This document shows, in pieces, positions 28,301 to 36,572 of a stretch of DNA of 57,430 nucleotides. This DNA comes from Saprospiraceae bacterium. Its GTDB lineage: Bacteria; Bacteroidota; Bacteroidia; Chitinophagales; Saprospiraceae. Location of the stretch: the NCBI GenBank assembly GCA_022844565.1, contig JALHLK010000033.1:1-57430 (forward strand). The letters are read 5' to 3'. The translations under genes and the position numbers were made by a program. Within the stretch, counting starts at the first letter, position 1; every line of letters starts with the position of its first letter. The notes below the pieces were generated by a model. The model was not told where the DNA came from. It was given only the letters and a program-made list of their open reading frames with translations, and did not search any database.

Positions 28301-28555
28301 CGTATCTGGTTTAATCACATAAGGTAGCGCTCTTTTGACTGGGATATCGCAACCTGCCGCAATAGTAGCTGCACCTAAACCAAAGCCTAAAAATTTAAGA
28401 AAATCTCTCCTGTTTGAGGCAAAAACTTCTTCATTTTTCGAATCAGCTATTTGCTCAATTAGTGATGTCTCTAAACCAGATTCTTCTATAAAACTTGGGT
28501 CTTGCTCTAAATCTTTGATTCCAACCCAGATATTATTGTTTTGCATCTTATCCAT
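25397..28555 (-). CDS. actB: Alternative complex III Fe-S / molybdopterin-like subunit ActB
   Basis: A 1052-residue fusion of a molybdopterin-oxidoreductase-like domain that holds no cofactor in this family with a ferredoxin-like domain. A variant Tat-like signal, NRRDFLKFLGFG (49-60), is followed by Cys69. The C-terminal 300 residues carry Cys clusters CIGCGACTVAC, CQHCDNAPCENVCP, CIGTRYCANNCP and CSFC...CQTSCP. One group has only three Cys, fitting the three [4Fe-4S] plus one [3Fe-4S] known for ActB. It moves electrons from quinol at ActC to the haems. It lies 43 bases after actA. Confidence 0.95.
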   Translation of the reverse strand: MDKMQNNNIWVGIKDLEQDPSFIEESGLETSLIEQIADSKNEEVFASNRRDFLKFLGFGLGAATIAAGCDIPVKRALPYVIKPDTIVPGIANYYASSYIDGGEFASILVKTRDGRPIKIEGNDLAPSGWGTTSARVQASVISLYDTNRLTGPQKSEAGNLSLTTWKDLDTKVKSALATASGIRILQISNTSPTAKKAQAEFIAKYPSAKVVNVDHSNYSGILDANLADFGSRMIPSYHFDKAEVIVSFDADFLGTWVMPTKFASDYAQMRKITDLSKAKMSRHIQVEAGMSLSGSNADNRILVKPSEQGVAVGHLYNLIVGGGAPVTGLNDKAKASLAKVASQLKNASGKSIVVSGSNIPAEQQMVNAINNTLGNYGTTIDTSNAILTKQGSEKDFDALLNEMKSGAVDVLIIDGANPVYSHAKGLQFAEALKKVKTKVAFGLSKDETNILCDFIATKPHFLESWGDAQPTSTTLSLVQPTIAPLFNSRQVESSYLTWSESPSTDIFEYIKATWAETAFKAQTDFATVDAFWDNALQLGVMSTIGGAAASFGGGTIDFSAVTKVSNAPLEISFKESISLGNGQYATNPWLQEMPNPIDRTSWGNYLAVPVNFDGDSSMVGLNGLKDGDLAKLTINGKEFTVPVIQQFGQMPGTVSINLGYGRTEAGACGTGLGISLIPFLTDNNGYAQNFSSKVQVSNKIGKEEEFSCVQYHHTYGVKGKDNDTGQMINADEAATVFFDYFTGIKGFQGSLTDRSVMYTSNLADIKANAAELDKKRKHAQYLNSKQIYGGHDDLYNNGHHWGMHIDLNACIGCGACTVACMSENNVPIVGKKEVSRHHEMTWLRIDRYYYGDVENPNTVYQPMMCQHCDNAPCENVCPVNATNHSSEGLNQMTYNRCIGTRYCANNCPYKVRRFNWFDYTTADSFPANQYKKFGEELTFGAENLTRMVLNPDVTVRSKGVIEKCSFCVQRIQEGKLTAKKEQRVLRDSDVKTACQTSCPTGAITFGDSNNKEGALHAKLELPLNFISLEEINVRSSVNYTMKVNNRDKSLDA

Positions 28556-28598
28556 TATGCTTGTTATTCCTTTATTCTTAAATAAATTCCTTTATCGA

Positions 28599-30041
28599 TT
28601 AGTAATGACATTTTTGACATTCTAATCCTCCTATATCGGCTACAGTTACTTTAGTACGTTTACCTTCTTTGATCTCTGTATGAAATTGTTCATAACTCTT
28701 ATAGTAATCATTTTCAGAAAACTTAACTTCCGTCTCTCTATGACAGTTTATACACCAACCCATAGACAACGGAGAGTATTGTTTTACTACCTCCATTTTC
28801 TCTACAGCTCCGTGACATGTTTGACATGCTACTTTTCCTACAGCTACATGTTGAGCGTGATTGAAATAAGCATGATCAGGTAGATTGTGGATTTTCACCC
28901 ATTCAATTGGACCCGGTATAGTTTTCTTTTGTTCGTTGGTCAAAGATTTTTTTATATCACGCCATTGGTTATCCACCAATTCCTCACCATCAGCATCAAT
29001 AGCGGCAATACCTTTATCTGTAACATAAGCATCTGTCATCCATGCTGTGAAAATTGCCTTAATCGAATCTTCAGGCATTTTTTCATAATTTTCGATATAC
29101 TTATTATTCAATGGATCGTAACCTATAGAAGCAAATATCTTTGTAATTTCAGCTGTACCATATTGAGATCCCACTTTTATAGCACTATGGCAATTCATAC
29201 ATGTATTAGTTGCAGGAATGACACTGTGTTTTGATCTTCTAGCACCATCATGACAATACTGACAATCTATTTTATTTAAGCCCGCATGTGTGACGTGTGA
29301 GAATTTGATCGGTTGATCAGGCTCATATCCTTGCTGTCTTCCAAGGTTTATTGCTCTGTTTACTGTGGTGTAACCCCCGAAAATAACAAGACAAAATAAC
29401 AAGAAAGTAACAAGGCCTTTAGAAGTCAACACTTTCATTAAAGAAGGTTTATCATAATCTACTCCATCTTTGGCAGCTGATAATTGATTTAAATTGCCTA
29501 AAATTCTAAATAATATATACGATAATCCAGCAAGGAATAAAATTATAAGACCATACGACCATAAATTTGATCCTTTTGGCTCATCAACTACAGCTCCGGC
29601 TCCTGCTGGAGCACCTGCAGCCTTAGGAGGATATGTTCCTGCATAAACACCATCTATATATAACAGCATTGATGCAATTTCATCATCTGTAAGATCAGGA
29701 AAACCGGTCATAACTGTAGGCTTGTACTTATTCCACAACTCTACTGCTCTCGGATGACCCTGTTGGATCATTCCTTGGGAGTTTCTTATCCAAGCATACA
29801 AGTTTTCTTTTGTATCCCAATTAGCTTCAGCGCCTCCAAGTGCTGGACCTGTCAAAGCTGACTTCATGTCTTTAGCATGACAAGAAGCACAATTGGCTGT
29901 GAACAATACTTTACCTGCATCAGGAGATGGCTGTGCGTAAACATTAGTTATTCCTAAAAGAAATAATCCTAAAATAATTAAAACTGGTAACTTCCTAAAT
30001 CTGGATATCATCCTATTTATTTTTAATAATCTGATTATCAA
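28599..30041 (-). CDS. actA: Alternative complex III multihaem cytochrome c, ActA
   Basis: First gene of the respiratory operon, 480 residues with six CxxCH haem sites: CASCH near residue 54, then CQYCH, CMNCH, CQTCH, CINCH and CQKCH near the end. An N-terminal signal (about 10-37) precedes a class I cytochrome domain, then a membrane helix (about 165-180), a second helix (about 210-230) and a pentahaem domain. Rhodothermus ActA has five haems, so the N-terminal mono-haem domain is an extra fused unit. The N-terminus could start at the internal Met at residue 12. Confidence 0.93.
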   Translation of the reverse strand: MIIRLLKINRMISRFRKLPVLIILGLFLLGITNVYAQPSPDAGKVLFTANCASCHAKDMKSALTGPALGGAEANWDTKENLYAWIRNSQGMIQQGHPRAVELWNKYKPTVMTGFPDLTDDEIASMLLYIDGVYAGTYPPKAAGAPAGAGAVVDEPKGSNLWSYGLIILFLAGLSYILFRILGNLNQLSAAKDGVDYDKPSLMKVLTSKGLVTFLLFCLVIFGGYTTVNRAINLGRQQGYEPDQPIKFSHVTHAGLNKIDCQYCHDGARRSKHSVIPATNTCMNCHSAIKVGSQYGTAEITKIFASIGYDPLNNKYIENYEKMPEDSIKAIFTAWMTDAYVTDKGIAAIDADGEELVDNQWRDIKKSLTNEQKKTIPGPIEWVKIHNLPDHAYFNHAQHVAVGKVACQTCHGAVEKMEVVKQYSPLSMGWCINCHRETEVKFSENDYYKSYEQFHTEIKEGKRTKVTVADIGGLECQKCHY

Positions 30042-30083
30042 TATATTCTAAAATTCAATTTAAATCCTAAGTGGTTTTGAGGA

Positions 30084-30112
30084 CAAAAATATATAATTTA
30101 AACAGTTTTCAA
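30084..30112 (-). promoter_or_regulatory. Promoter of the act-cox operon
   Basis: On the minus strand TTG (30110-30112) is followed after 18 bases by TATTTTTG (30084-30091), matching the Bacteroidota -33/-7 consensus. The actA start is about 43 bases downstream. The rest of the 374-base gap to rpiB is AT-rich with no gene. Confidence 0.6.
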
Positions 30113-30340
30113 CTATAACTGATTAAGATTTAAAATTATTTAGATGATGTCTAAATAACATGAATTAAGTTAATAACTAGGTAGATGGCAAAGATGGCAT
30201 TTTACATATGAAATCAACTATCTCACACGAACTACTTTAAATAATGAAAATCAGTAATTTAGCATTTCGTAAAAAATTTCATATTTCCAAAAAAATCCAA
30301 TATCTATAACCTATCGCTTAAAACCTAACCTTATTAATCT

Positions 30341-30348
30341 TACCTTTG
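30341..30348 (+). promoter_or_regulatory. Possible -7 element of the rpiB-nadC operon
   Basis: TACCTTTG fits TAnnTTTG and lies about 68 bases before the rpiB start. No convincing TTTG box was found 17-22 bases upstream. Confidence 0.4.
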
Positions 30349-30415
30349 CAAAAAAATCAAGGAAGTTGAGGTTTTTTTATTTAATTTTACATAACTAATC
30401 ACAAATAAAGCAAAC

Positions 30416-30847
30416 TTGAAGACAATAGCCATAGGATGTGACCATGCAGGAGTAGACCATAAAAACTACTTAGTCAAAAAAATAAAAAAGTTGGGATATC
30501 TTGTTGATGACAAGGGTACCGATTCTACAACTTCAGTTGATTATCCAGATTTTGCTCATCCAGTGTCCACTGATGTAGAAACGGGTAAGGCAATTTTTGG
30601 GGTATTGATCTGTGGCAGTGCCAATGGGGTCTGTATGACAGCCAATAAGCATCAAGGTATCAGAGCAGCACTGTGTTGGAATGTAGAAGTAGCTGAGGTG
30701 GTGAGGCTGCACAATGATGCGAATATCATCTGTATACCCGCTCGATTTGCAAGTAAGATATTGGCTGGAAGAATGTTAGAAAAGTTTTTGAGTACATCTT
30801 TTGAGGGAGGTAGACATCAAAAAAGAATTGATAAAATAAGTTGTTAA
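30416..30847 (+). CDS. rpiB: Ribose-5-phosphate isomerase B
   Basis: The enzyme interconverts ribose 5-phosphate and ribulose 5-phosphate in the pentose phosphate pathway. The 143 residues have AIGCDHAGVDHKNYL, DYPDFAHPV, the active-site loop ICGSANGVCMTANKH with the catalytic Cys, and RAALCWNVEVAEVVRLHNDAN. The proposed start is TTG at 30416, since no ATG lies in a suitable place. It overlaps the longest possible nadC frame, so the two are an operon. Confidence 0.94.
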   Translation: MKTIAIGCDHAGVDHKNYLVKKIKKLGYLVDDKGTDSTTSVDYPDFAHPVSTDVETGKAIFGVLICGSANGVCMTANKHQGIRAALCWNVEVAEVVRLHNDANIICIPARFASKILAGRMLEKFLSTSFEGGRHQKRIDKISC

Positions 30848-30858
30848 ACAATAAAGTA

Positions 30859-31713
30859 ATGATAGGAATAGACGATAAAATATTGGACAAATTTATAGAG
30901 GATGCACTATATGAAGATGTGAGAGAGGGTGACCATACCTCTTTAGCATGTGTAGATGCTTCGATTGTGAAAAAAGCACTTTTGAAGGTCAAGGATGTGG
31001 GTGTGATCGCGGGAGTAGAGTTTGCTGAAAGGGTTTTTAAAAAATTGGATCCCAATACTCAATTTACTACATTTATAAAAGATGGTGAAGATATTGGTGA
31101 AGGTGATATTGCTTTTGAGGTGATAGCCAATGCTCAAGCTCTATTAAAAGGTGAGAGATTAGTGCTTAATATGATGCAAAGAATGAGTGGAATTGCTACC
31201 ATAAGTAGTAGATATGCCACAGAGCTTGAAGATTTACCAACAAAAATTTTGGACACACGAAAGACAACTCCCTTATTGCGATTTATGGAAAAATGGGCAG
31301 TAAGAATAGGTGGTTGTCAAAACTATAGAGATGGGCTATATGACTGGATTATGATCAAAGATAATCATGTAGATGCTTGTGGTAGTATCAAAAAAGCCAT
31401 AGCTAAAGTACATAAATATTTACAAAAAAACAAATTAGATCTTGGCATCACAGTGGAAGTGAGAAATTTGGTAGAAGTACATGAAGTAATGGAAGCAGGC
31501 GGAATTACTCGGATTATGTTTGATAATTTTGAATTGCCACTTTTAAGAGAAGCTGTAGCTATTGTAAATAATAGATTTGAAACAGAAGCTTCAGGTGGGG
31601 TAACGCTCCACTCTATTCGTAAAATAGCTGAAACAGGCGTACAATTTATCTCTGTTGGTGCTTTGACACATAGCGCAGGTAGTCTAGATCTTAGTCTTAA
31701 AATTCAAAAGTAG
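30859..31713 (+). CDS. nadC: Nicotinate-nucleotide pyrophosphorylase (carboxylating)
   Basis: The enzyme converts quinolinate and PRPP to nicotinate mononucleotide in NAD synthesis. It has LNMMQRMSGIAT, the phosphate-binding TRKTTPLLR, DWIMIKDNH, EVRNLVEVHEVMEAG, and the C-terminal ISVGALTHSAGSLDLSL. I chose ATG at 30859 (285 residues). An in-frame TTG at 30841 would overlap rpiB by seven bases and add six residues. Length is normal either way. Confidence 0.95.
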   Translation: MIGIDDKILDKFIEDALYEDVREGDHTSLACVDASIVKKALLKVKDVGVIAGVEFAERVFKKLDPNTQFTTFIKDGEDIGEGDIAFEVIANAQALLKGERLVLNMMQRMSGIATISSRYATELEDLPTKILDTRKTTPLLRFMEKWAVRIGGCQNYRDGLYDWIMIKDNHVDACGSIKKAIAKVHKYLQKNKLDLGITVEVRNLVEVHEVMEAGGITRIMFDNFELPLLREAVAIVNNRFETEASGGVTLHSIRKIAETGVQFISVGALTHSAGSLDLSLKIQK

Positions 31714-31785
31714 TTTTTTAGCTGTGAGCTATTAGCTTTTTAATGGATATGAATTATATTACTTAAATATCTAAATTATTACTTT

Positions 31786-32904
31786 TTGCGAAGACAAGAC
31801 TCGACATTATTTGAAGAATTTATATACAAGCTGAGTAAATCAAAAGTTACTTTGGTGAGTTTATTCTTTATTATCTTAATGAGTTTTCTATCTCTTTTTG
31901 CTTATCTCTTCATCTCAGACAATTCTCCCGATGCCAACAATCAGCTACCTGATCTAGCCTTACTAAAAGCAGGAGAATCTAGCCAAATACTGAGGATGCC
32001 AAATGATGTAGGCGAAGACGCAACCTCTTCATGGTGGTCAGGTTATCCCAAAAAGTATATCGAACAACCCTTTGACAGCATCTATTTTGAAAGTGATCAA
32101 GCCCTTATTGTCATCAATGGAAGGAATAAAGTCATACCCTTTACGCAGATACTAGATTCTGCTTCTTCATCTGCAAATGAAACTGAAAATATTGCAAAAA
32201 TCAAGAAAGATCATATTTACACAAAGACATTTTGGTTGGGTAGTGATCGCTATGGTAGGTCGATCAGTAGCCGATTGATATTAGGTATTAGGGTATCTAT
32301 GATGGCTGGGCTGTTGGCTGTGTTGGTATCATTACTTATAGGTGTCACGATAGGAGCTTTAGGCGGATATTATGGCGGATGGATAGATAGTGTAGTGATG
32401 TATTTTGTCAATGTGACTTGGGCTATACCTACACTTTTGTTGGTGTTTGCCATCGTATTGGCATTAGGACGAGGTATGCACATCATTTTTTTGGCCATTG
32501 GTCTTACCATGTGGGTAGATGTAGCCCGTTTGGTGCGTGGACAAGTCAAAGAAACGAAAGAAATGCTTTACATCTCTGCCGCCAAAGCATTAGGTCAAAC
32601 AGAAAATAAAATTATTCTAAAACACATTTTACCCAATATAATAGGACCTATCTTAGTCATTACCGCTGCTAACTTTGCTTCAGCCATACTAATCGAGGCT
32701 GGGTTGAGTTATTTAGGCTTTGGCATTAATCCTCCTACCCCATCTTTGGGAAATATGCTTAATGAAAATTATGGTTATGCCTTGAGTGGTAACATCGTCA
32801 TCGCTGTGGCACCTGCTGTTATGGTTTCATTACTTGTGTTGGCATTTAATTTATTAGGGTCGGGGCTGAGGGATGTTTTTGATGTGAAGGAGGAAAAGAA
32901 TTAA
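31786..32904 (+). CDS. Orphan OppC/DppC-type ABC transporter permease
   Basis: A permease subunit of a dipeptide/oligopeptide ABC importer, 372 residues. It has an N-terminal helix (about 20-44), a periplasmic loop of about 100 residues, then a five-helix core. The permease-ATPase contact motif (EAA loop) is seen in YISAAKALGQTENKIILKHILPN, quoted in part, and GLSYLGFGINPPTPSLGNML is typical of OppC. The start is TTG at 31786 and is uncertain. No partner permease, ATPase or binding protein is nearby. A copy of its last 21 codons lies 570 bases downstream. Confidence 0.88.
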   Translation: MRRQDSTLFEEFIYKLSKSKVTLVSLFFIILMSFLSLFAYLFISDNSPDANNQLPDLALLKAGESSQILRMPNDVGEDATSSWWSGYPKKYIEQPFDSIYFESDQALIVINGRNKVIPFTQILDSASSSANETENIAKIKKDHIYTKTFWLGSDRYGRSISSRLILGIRVSMMAGLLAVLVSLLIGVTIGALGGYYGGWIDSVVMYFVNVTWAIPTLLLVFAIVLALGRGMHIIFLAIGLTMWVDVARLVRGQVKETKEMLYISAAKALGQTENKIILKHILPNIIGPILVITAANFASAILIEAGLSYLGFGINPPTPSLGNMLNENYGYALSGNIVIAVAPAVMVSLLVLAFNLLGSGLRDVFDVKEEKN

Positions 32905-32917
32905 AGTTCTTTTATGT

Positions 32918-33304
32918 TCATTTTAAATACGAATAAACTAATTTCTTGTATTTTTCAGACTCAAATAAATTCTTATATTTATTTCGGATTTGTGTTCGAA
33001 TTATGTCTTCTTTACAAACTAAACAAATATTCCTTTCTATGTCTTTTAATTCCAAAGGAACTAATTCAGTGTACTTATTACAGAAAGTTGATTGATCATC
33101 ATAAAAAATCATTCTTTTTGCTATTATAGCTGTTGTAGAAACGTGAGAAAATTCATTGATTTTTTGTAGAGAATCTTTTAGAAAGTCAATTCTTTTATAT
33201 TCTAAGACTAAAGGATCTCTTTTAAATTTTATATATTCAATATCTATGTTCTGCTATTGAGTATGTAAAATAAAAATTAATAAAATATTACAAGCTATTT
33301 TCAT
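32918..33304 (-). pseudogene. Small secreted protein gene interrupted by an amber codon
   Basis: On the minus strand an ATG at 33304 opens a signal-peptide-like stretch MKIACNILLIFILHTQ, followed by TAG (33254-33256), and then the same frame continues open for 111 codons to TGA at 32918. The rest is hydrophilic, with FKRDPLVLEYKRIDFLKD and CLVCKEDIIRTQIRNKYK. A signal peptide in frame with a long downstream frame points to one gene with a nonsense change, possibly CAG to TAG. I do not recognise the family. Confidence 0.5.
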
Positions 33305-33468
33305 TAACAATTGTCATAGTTTTCCAGTATTTTATCTCTTCTTCTTTCTCTTTGCGTCTATCTGTTTTTTAACGATTGTATTTCTGATATATTGTTAATA
33401 ATTAATTAACTCACTTATAAGAATTAAAAATTAATGTGATAGTATTGGTCGCTGCGCTCTCCATTGGT

Positions 33469-33535
33469 TTTTGCATTTATTCTTTTAGGGTCAGGGCTGA
33501 GGGATGTTTTTGATGTTAAAGAGGAGAAGAATTAA
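33469..33535 (+). pseudogene. Remnant of the 3' end of an OppC-type permease gene
   Basis: This stretch encodes FAFILLGSGLRDVFDVKEEK, nearly the same as the end of the permease at 31786-32904. Several differences are synonymous (GTG/GTT, AAG/AAA, GAA/GAG), so the two copies diverged while coding. Upstream of about 33460 the similarity ends. It may be the tail of a lost second copy. Confidence 0.7.
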
Positions 33536-33603
33536 AAAAGAGGAACATTATGTTTTAACTAGATTTGTGTTACTTTTATCGAAATGTTCAAACTAAATCA
33601 TAA

Positions 33604-34503
33604 ATGAATTTCTATAAATATCAACTTATTCTACTCTTTATCGCAGCAGGTTTTGTTTTTTCTTGTAAAAATGAAGCGACAGAAAAAGTAGCTGAAAGAG
33701 AATCCGTTGACCAAGCTTTAATTCAAGAAGCAAATCAATCAAATGCCAAAAAATACAGCTATGTTGCCGCTTTATCTGGGATGAATATGAGATCAACACC
33801 TGACTTAAAAGGCGATATCATCCAATTGGTAAAATACAATGACAAGGTAGAGATACAAGAAAAAACAGGCATCAAACTGGAGGTAGAAGGCATAGAAGGT
33901 GAATGGGTAAAAGTAAAAAATCAAACGCAGGAGGGATATGTATTTGGCGGGTTTTTACTGGATTTCGAGCTTCCAACCTTAGATCCTTCTGTTGGTATTG
34001 AAAATTACTTGTCTACGTATTATAAAGCAATGGAACCTAAAAAAGCATTTGCGGTGAGAATGGACACGAATACAAGTGAAGCGATCTATAGCCCTGTTGC
34101 TTTGGAAAATGTAAAAATTAATGAAGATAATGAATCATTTGAGTTGATTCAAAAATATGAAGGTGGACGCACATACAAAGAACTGATAGGCTATGAAAGT
34201 AGCAATAAGACCATCTTTATACCCAATATTGGGATGCGAGAAGGATTTTTGCTGTTGAAAGCCATACTGCCTTATCACACGGTGTATGATGAGCTGTGCG
34301 GATTGGAACTTAAGAAAGTTGTATTCCCTAAGAAATCATTTAAACTAAAGGTAAAAGAAAATTGTGTTTTTGAGATCACTGTTGATAGAGAAAATGGGGC
34401 AGTGACTTTTATTCAGATATTAAATGAAGAGTATGCTTATACAGGTCTTTCGGTGCAAAAAGTGGATGGAGGGGTTGTGATTGGTCAATTTTTGTCATTG
34501 TAG
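33604..34503 (+). CDS. SH3-domain lipoprotein of unknown function
   Basis: A predicted lipoprotein (lipobox FVFSC, Cys21) of 299 residues. A bacterial SH3 domain lies at about 53-118, with GMNMRSTPDLKGDIIQLVKY, GEWVKVKNQTQEGYVFGGFL; such domains often bind cell-wall peptides. The C-terminal 170 residues show no motif I recognise. It stands alone between the permease remnants and dnaB. It could be an envelope-stress or wall-sensing protein, but nothing in the sequence proves it. Confidence 0.8.
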   Translation: MNFYKYQLILLFIAAGFVFSCKNEATEKVAERESVDQALIQEANQSNAKKYSYVAALSGMNMRSTPDLKGDIIQLVKYNDKVEIQEKTGIKLEVEGIEGEWVKVKNQTQEGYVFGGFLLDFELPTLDPSVGIENYLSTYYKAMEPKKAFAVRMDTNTSEAIYSPVALENVKINEDNESFELIQKYEGGRTYKELIGYESSNKTIFIPNIGMREGFLLLKAILPYHTVYDELCGLELKKVVFPKKSFKLKVKENCVFEITVDRENGAVTFIQILNEEYAYTGLSVQKVDGGVVIGQFLSL

Positions 34504-34818
34504 ATTTTCTCTTACAAATTAATTAGTACAATATTCTTATCTATATTTTTTTCAACAACGTATGATGATTAGTTTGAAATTATGATTTTCTTTAATTTAA
34601 CAATAATTGGCATATATTTAATGATAAATACATTGCAGATAATTCACATATATTTTTAATTTAATATGTATATCTTTGTTTCATGTTAATATAAAATCTT
34701 TACACACACTTTCAACACTCAAATGTTAAAAACAATGGTTTTGAAAATACTTTGGAACTATTAGCTTTGTGACGCTTGTTATTATATTATAAATTACTTT
34801 TATATTTTTTATTTAAAT
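34504..34818 (+). other. 315-base gap before dnaB with two promoter-like sites
   Basis: No gene is seen. Besides the promoter at 34740-34769, TATCTTTG at 34671-34678 is a second -7 match without a clear -33 partner. The DNA is very AT-rich. Confidence 0.5.
34740..34769 (+). promoter_or_regulatory. Promoter of dnaB
   Basis: TTTG (34740-34743), 18 bases, then TAGCTTTG (34762-34769). The dnaB ATG is 50 bases further. Confidence 0.55.
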
Positions 34819-36405
34819 ATGTCAGACGGACCTACAAGGCTAAAATCAATCACAGGAGGAGCTTTATCAGCAGTAAGGGGAGATTATGATCTCGACAAAT
34901 TACTTACTGGTAAAGTGCAGCCCCAAGCTGTGGAATTGGAAGAAGCCATACTTGGAGCAATTTTAATAGATAAGGATGCTATGCCGTCTGTTATTGAAAT
35001 ATTACGTACAAAGAGTTTTTATCTTGATAAGCATCAAAAACTGTATGGTTTGATGGAGGAGCTTTTTGCAAAGTCACAAGCTATAGATTTATTGACAGTG
35101 CATGAAGCACTTAAGAAAAATGGTATTCTAGAGGAGATAGGTGGTGTATCTTACCTTGTGGATTTGTCGAATAAAGTTTCGAGTTCTGCAAATATTGAGT
35201 TTCATGCGCGCATTATCGCTCAAAAATTTATTCAAAGAGAATTGATAAAAGTGTCAACACAAGTCATCAAAAACTCTTACGAGGATACGATGGATGTGCT
35301 TGAAATATTGGACGAGGCAGAAAAGGGCCTTTACAGTATAACTGATGAAAACTTAAACACTGGGTACGAATCTCTCCAAACCTTGGTAATAAAAGCTCAA
35401 AAAGAGATCGAAGCAATTAGTCAACGAGGTGGAGAACTAACAGGAGTACCAACTGGATTTAGAGATCTTGATAAAATGACCAATGGATGGCAATCATCAG
35501 ATTTGATCATCATTGCGGCTCGTCCTGCGATGGGTAAAACCGCTTTTACGTTGAGTATGGCCAAAAATGCAGCAAAGGCTGGCAAGGCAGTAGTTATCTT
35601 TTCTTTAGAAATGGCTTCTACCCAAATAGCACAAAGGATTATGTCTGGAGAATCTGAAGTCAATAGTACCAAACTTCGTAATGGGCAATTGGACGATTCG
35701 GAGTGGAAAAGATTGCATGCTGCGACAGATGTATTGAGTAACTTACCAATATATATAGACGACACTCCTGCCATCAATATCTTTGAACTTCGTGCAAAAT
35801 GTAGAAGATTAAAACAAAATGCCGGCATTGAGCTCATCATCATCGACTACTTGCAGTTGATGACAGGTGCTCCCAATGATAAAAGAGGAAATAGAGAACA
35901 AGAAATTTCGAGCATCTCTCGAGCTCTTAAAGGTTTGGCAAAGGAACTACATGTACCAGTTATTGCCTTATCACAGTTGTCAAGAGCAGTAGAAACCAGA
36001 GGGGGAGAGAAAAGACCTCAGCTTTCGGATTTGAGGGAGTCGGGAGCTATCGAACAAGATGCGGATATTGTTACTTTCTTGTATCGTCCTGCATATTATG
36101 CCTTGGAAGAGGGCGGAGACTATGACGGGCCACGGGATCTAGCAGAGGTGATCGTATCTAAACATAGAAATGGTGGCCTTGGTACAGTCAATCTAAAATT
36201 CATAGGAGAATACGTTAAGTTTGATAATAGGGATGATGATGGATTCTTCAATAGCGGTATAGGTGGATTTAAAGATCCTGCAGAAAACTTGTTCAATCCG
36301 GATCCTTTTAGTTCAGGTGCAATTATTACGCGTCCGTCTAAAATCAATACTGGTGAGATTGATATGAGTGGTATTGTTGGAGAAGAAGATCCTTTTGATC
36401 TTTGA
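34819..36405 (+). CDS. dnaB: Replicative DNA helicase DnaB
   Basis: The hexameric helicase that unwinds DNA at the replication fork. The 528 residues comprise an N-terminal primase-interaction domain (about 35-140, with PQAVELEEAILGAIL and the YLVDLSNKV region), a linker, and a RecA-like motor domain. Walker A is AARPAMGKTAFT with Lys240, followed by FSLEMASTQIAQRIMS, the Walker B region LIIIDYLQLM, and DLRESGAIEQDADIV with the arginine-finger region. The final 60 residues (after the KHRNGG motif) are a Gly/Asp-rich extension typical of Bacteroidota. No intein is present. Confidence 0.97.
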   Translation: MSDGPTRLKSITGGALSAVRGDYDLDKLLTGKVQPQAVELEEAILGAILIDKDAMPSVIEILRTKSFYLDKHQKLYGLMEELFAKSQAIDLLTVHEALKKNGILEEIGGVSYLVDLSNKVSSSANIEFHARIIAQKFIQRELIKVSTQVIKNSYEDTMDVLEILDEAEKGLYSITDENLNTGYESLQTLVIKAQKEIEAISQRGGELTGVPTGFRDLDKMTNGWQSSDLIIIAARPAMGKTAFTLSMAKNAAKAGKAVVIFSLEMASTQIAQRIMSGESEVNSTKLRNGQLDDSEWKRLHAATDVLSNLPIYIDDTPAINIFELRAKCRRLKQNAGIELIIIDYLQLMTGAPNDKRGNREQEISSISRALKGLAKELHVPVIALSQLSRAVETRGGEKRPQLSDLRESGAIEQDADIVTFLYRPAYYALEEGGDYDGPRDLAEVIVSKHRNGGLGTVNLKFIGEYVKFDNRDDDGFFNSGIGGFKDPAENLFNPDPFSSGAIITRPSKINTGEIDMSGIVGEEDPFDL

Positions 36406-36407
36406 TC

Positions 36408-36505
36408 CAATGAGTTCAATTGGCTGAAGCCGCAATCAATTCAATTGGCAAAGCCGCAATGAGTTCAATTGACTGAAGCAACAATGAGTTCAATTAGCAA
36501 AGGGG
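36408..36505 (+). repeat. Tandem repeat, four units of 24-25 bases (A-B-A-B order)
   Basis: Units start at 36408, 36433, 36457 and 36482, each CAATgAgTTCAATT plus a tail. Units 1 and 3 end in the GACTGAAGC / GGCTGAAGC type, units 2 and 4 in GGCAAAG / AGCAAAG, giving a 49-base higher-order repeat. It starts only three bases after the dnaB stop codon. Just downstream, AAAGGGGTAGTGCCCT (36500s) and AAAGGGGCGTAGCCCT (about 36550) are another related pair, the second able to form a short hairpin next to the end of the amidohydrolase gene. Confidence 0.85.
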
Positions 36506-36572
36506 TAGTGCCCTGCTTCTGCATAAAAAGGCAAAACAAAATCCCAGATAAAGGGGCGTAGCCCTGATAAAA

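Noticed and set aside
25397-28555. ActB as formate dehydrogenase or another molybdoenzyme
   Set aside because: Gene order actA-F and the ferredoxin fusion with four clusters fit alternative complex III, where the domain holds no molybdenum.
26796-28625. Open frames on the plus strand across actB
   Set aside because: They are antisense shadows of a conserved gene, with no start signals or similarity to known families.
31714-31785. Terminator after nadC (TAGCTGTGAGCTATTAGCT followed by T)
   Set aside because: The repeated AGCT units allow only short 4-bp stems; too weak to call.
8702-33304. Reassignment of TAG as a sense codon, because two frames are interrupted by TAG
   Set aside because: pyrD, nadC, the SH3 protein, the PLP enzyme and the transketolase C-subunit all end in TAG at the expected length, so TAG is a normal stop here.
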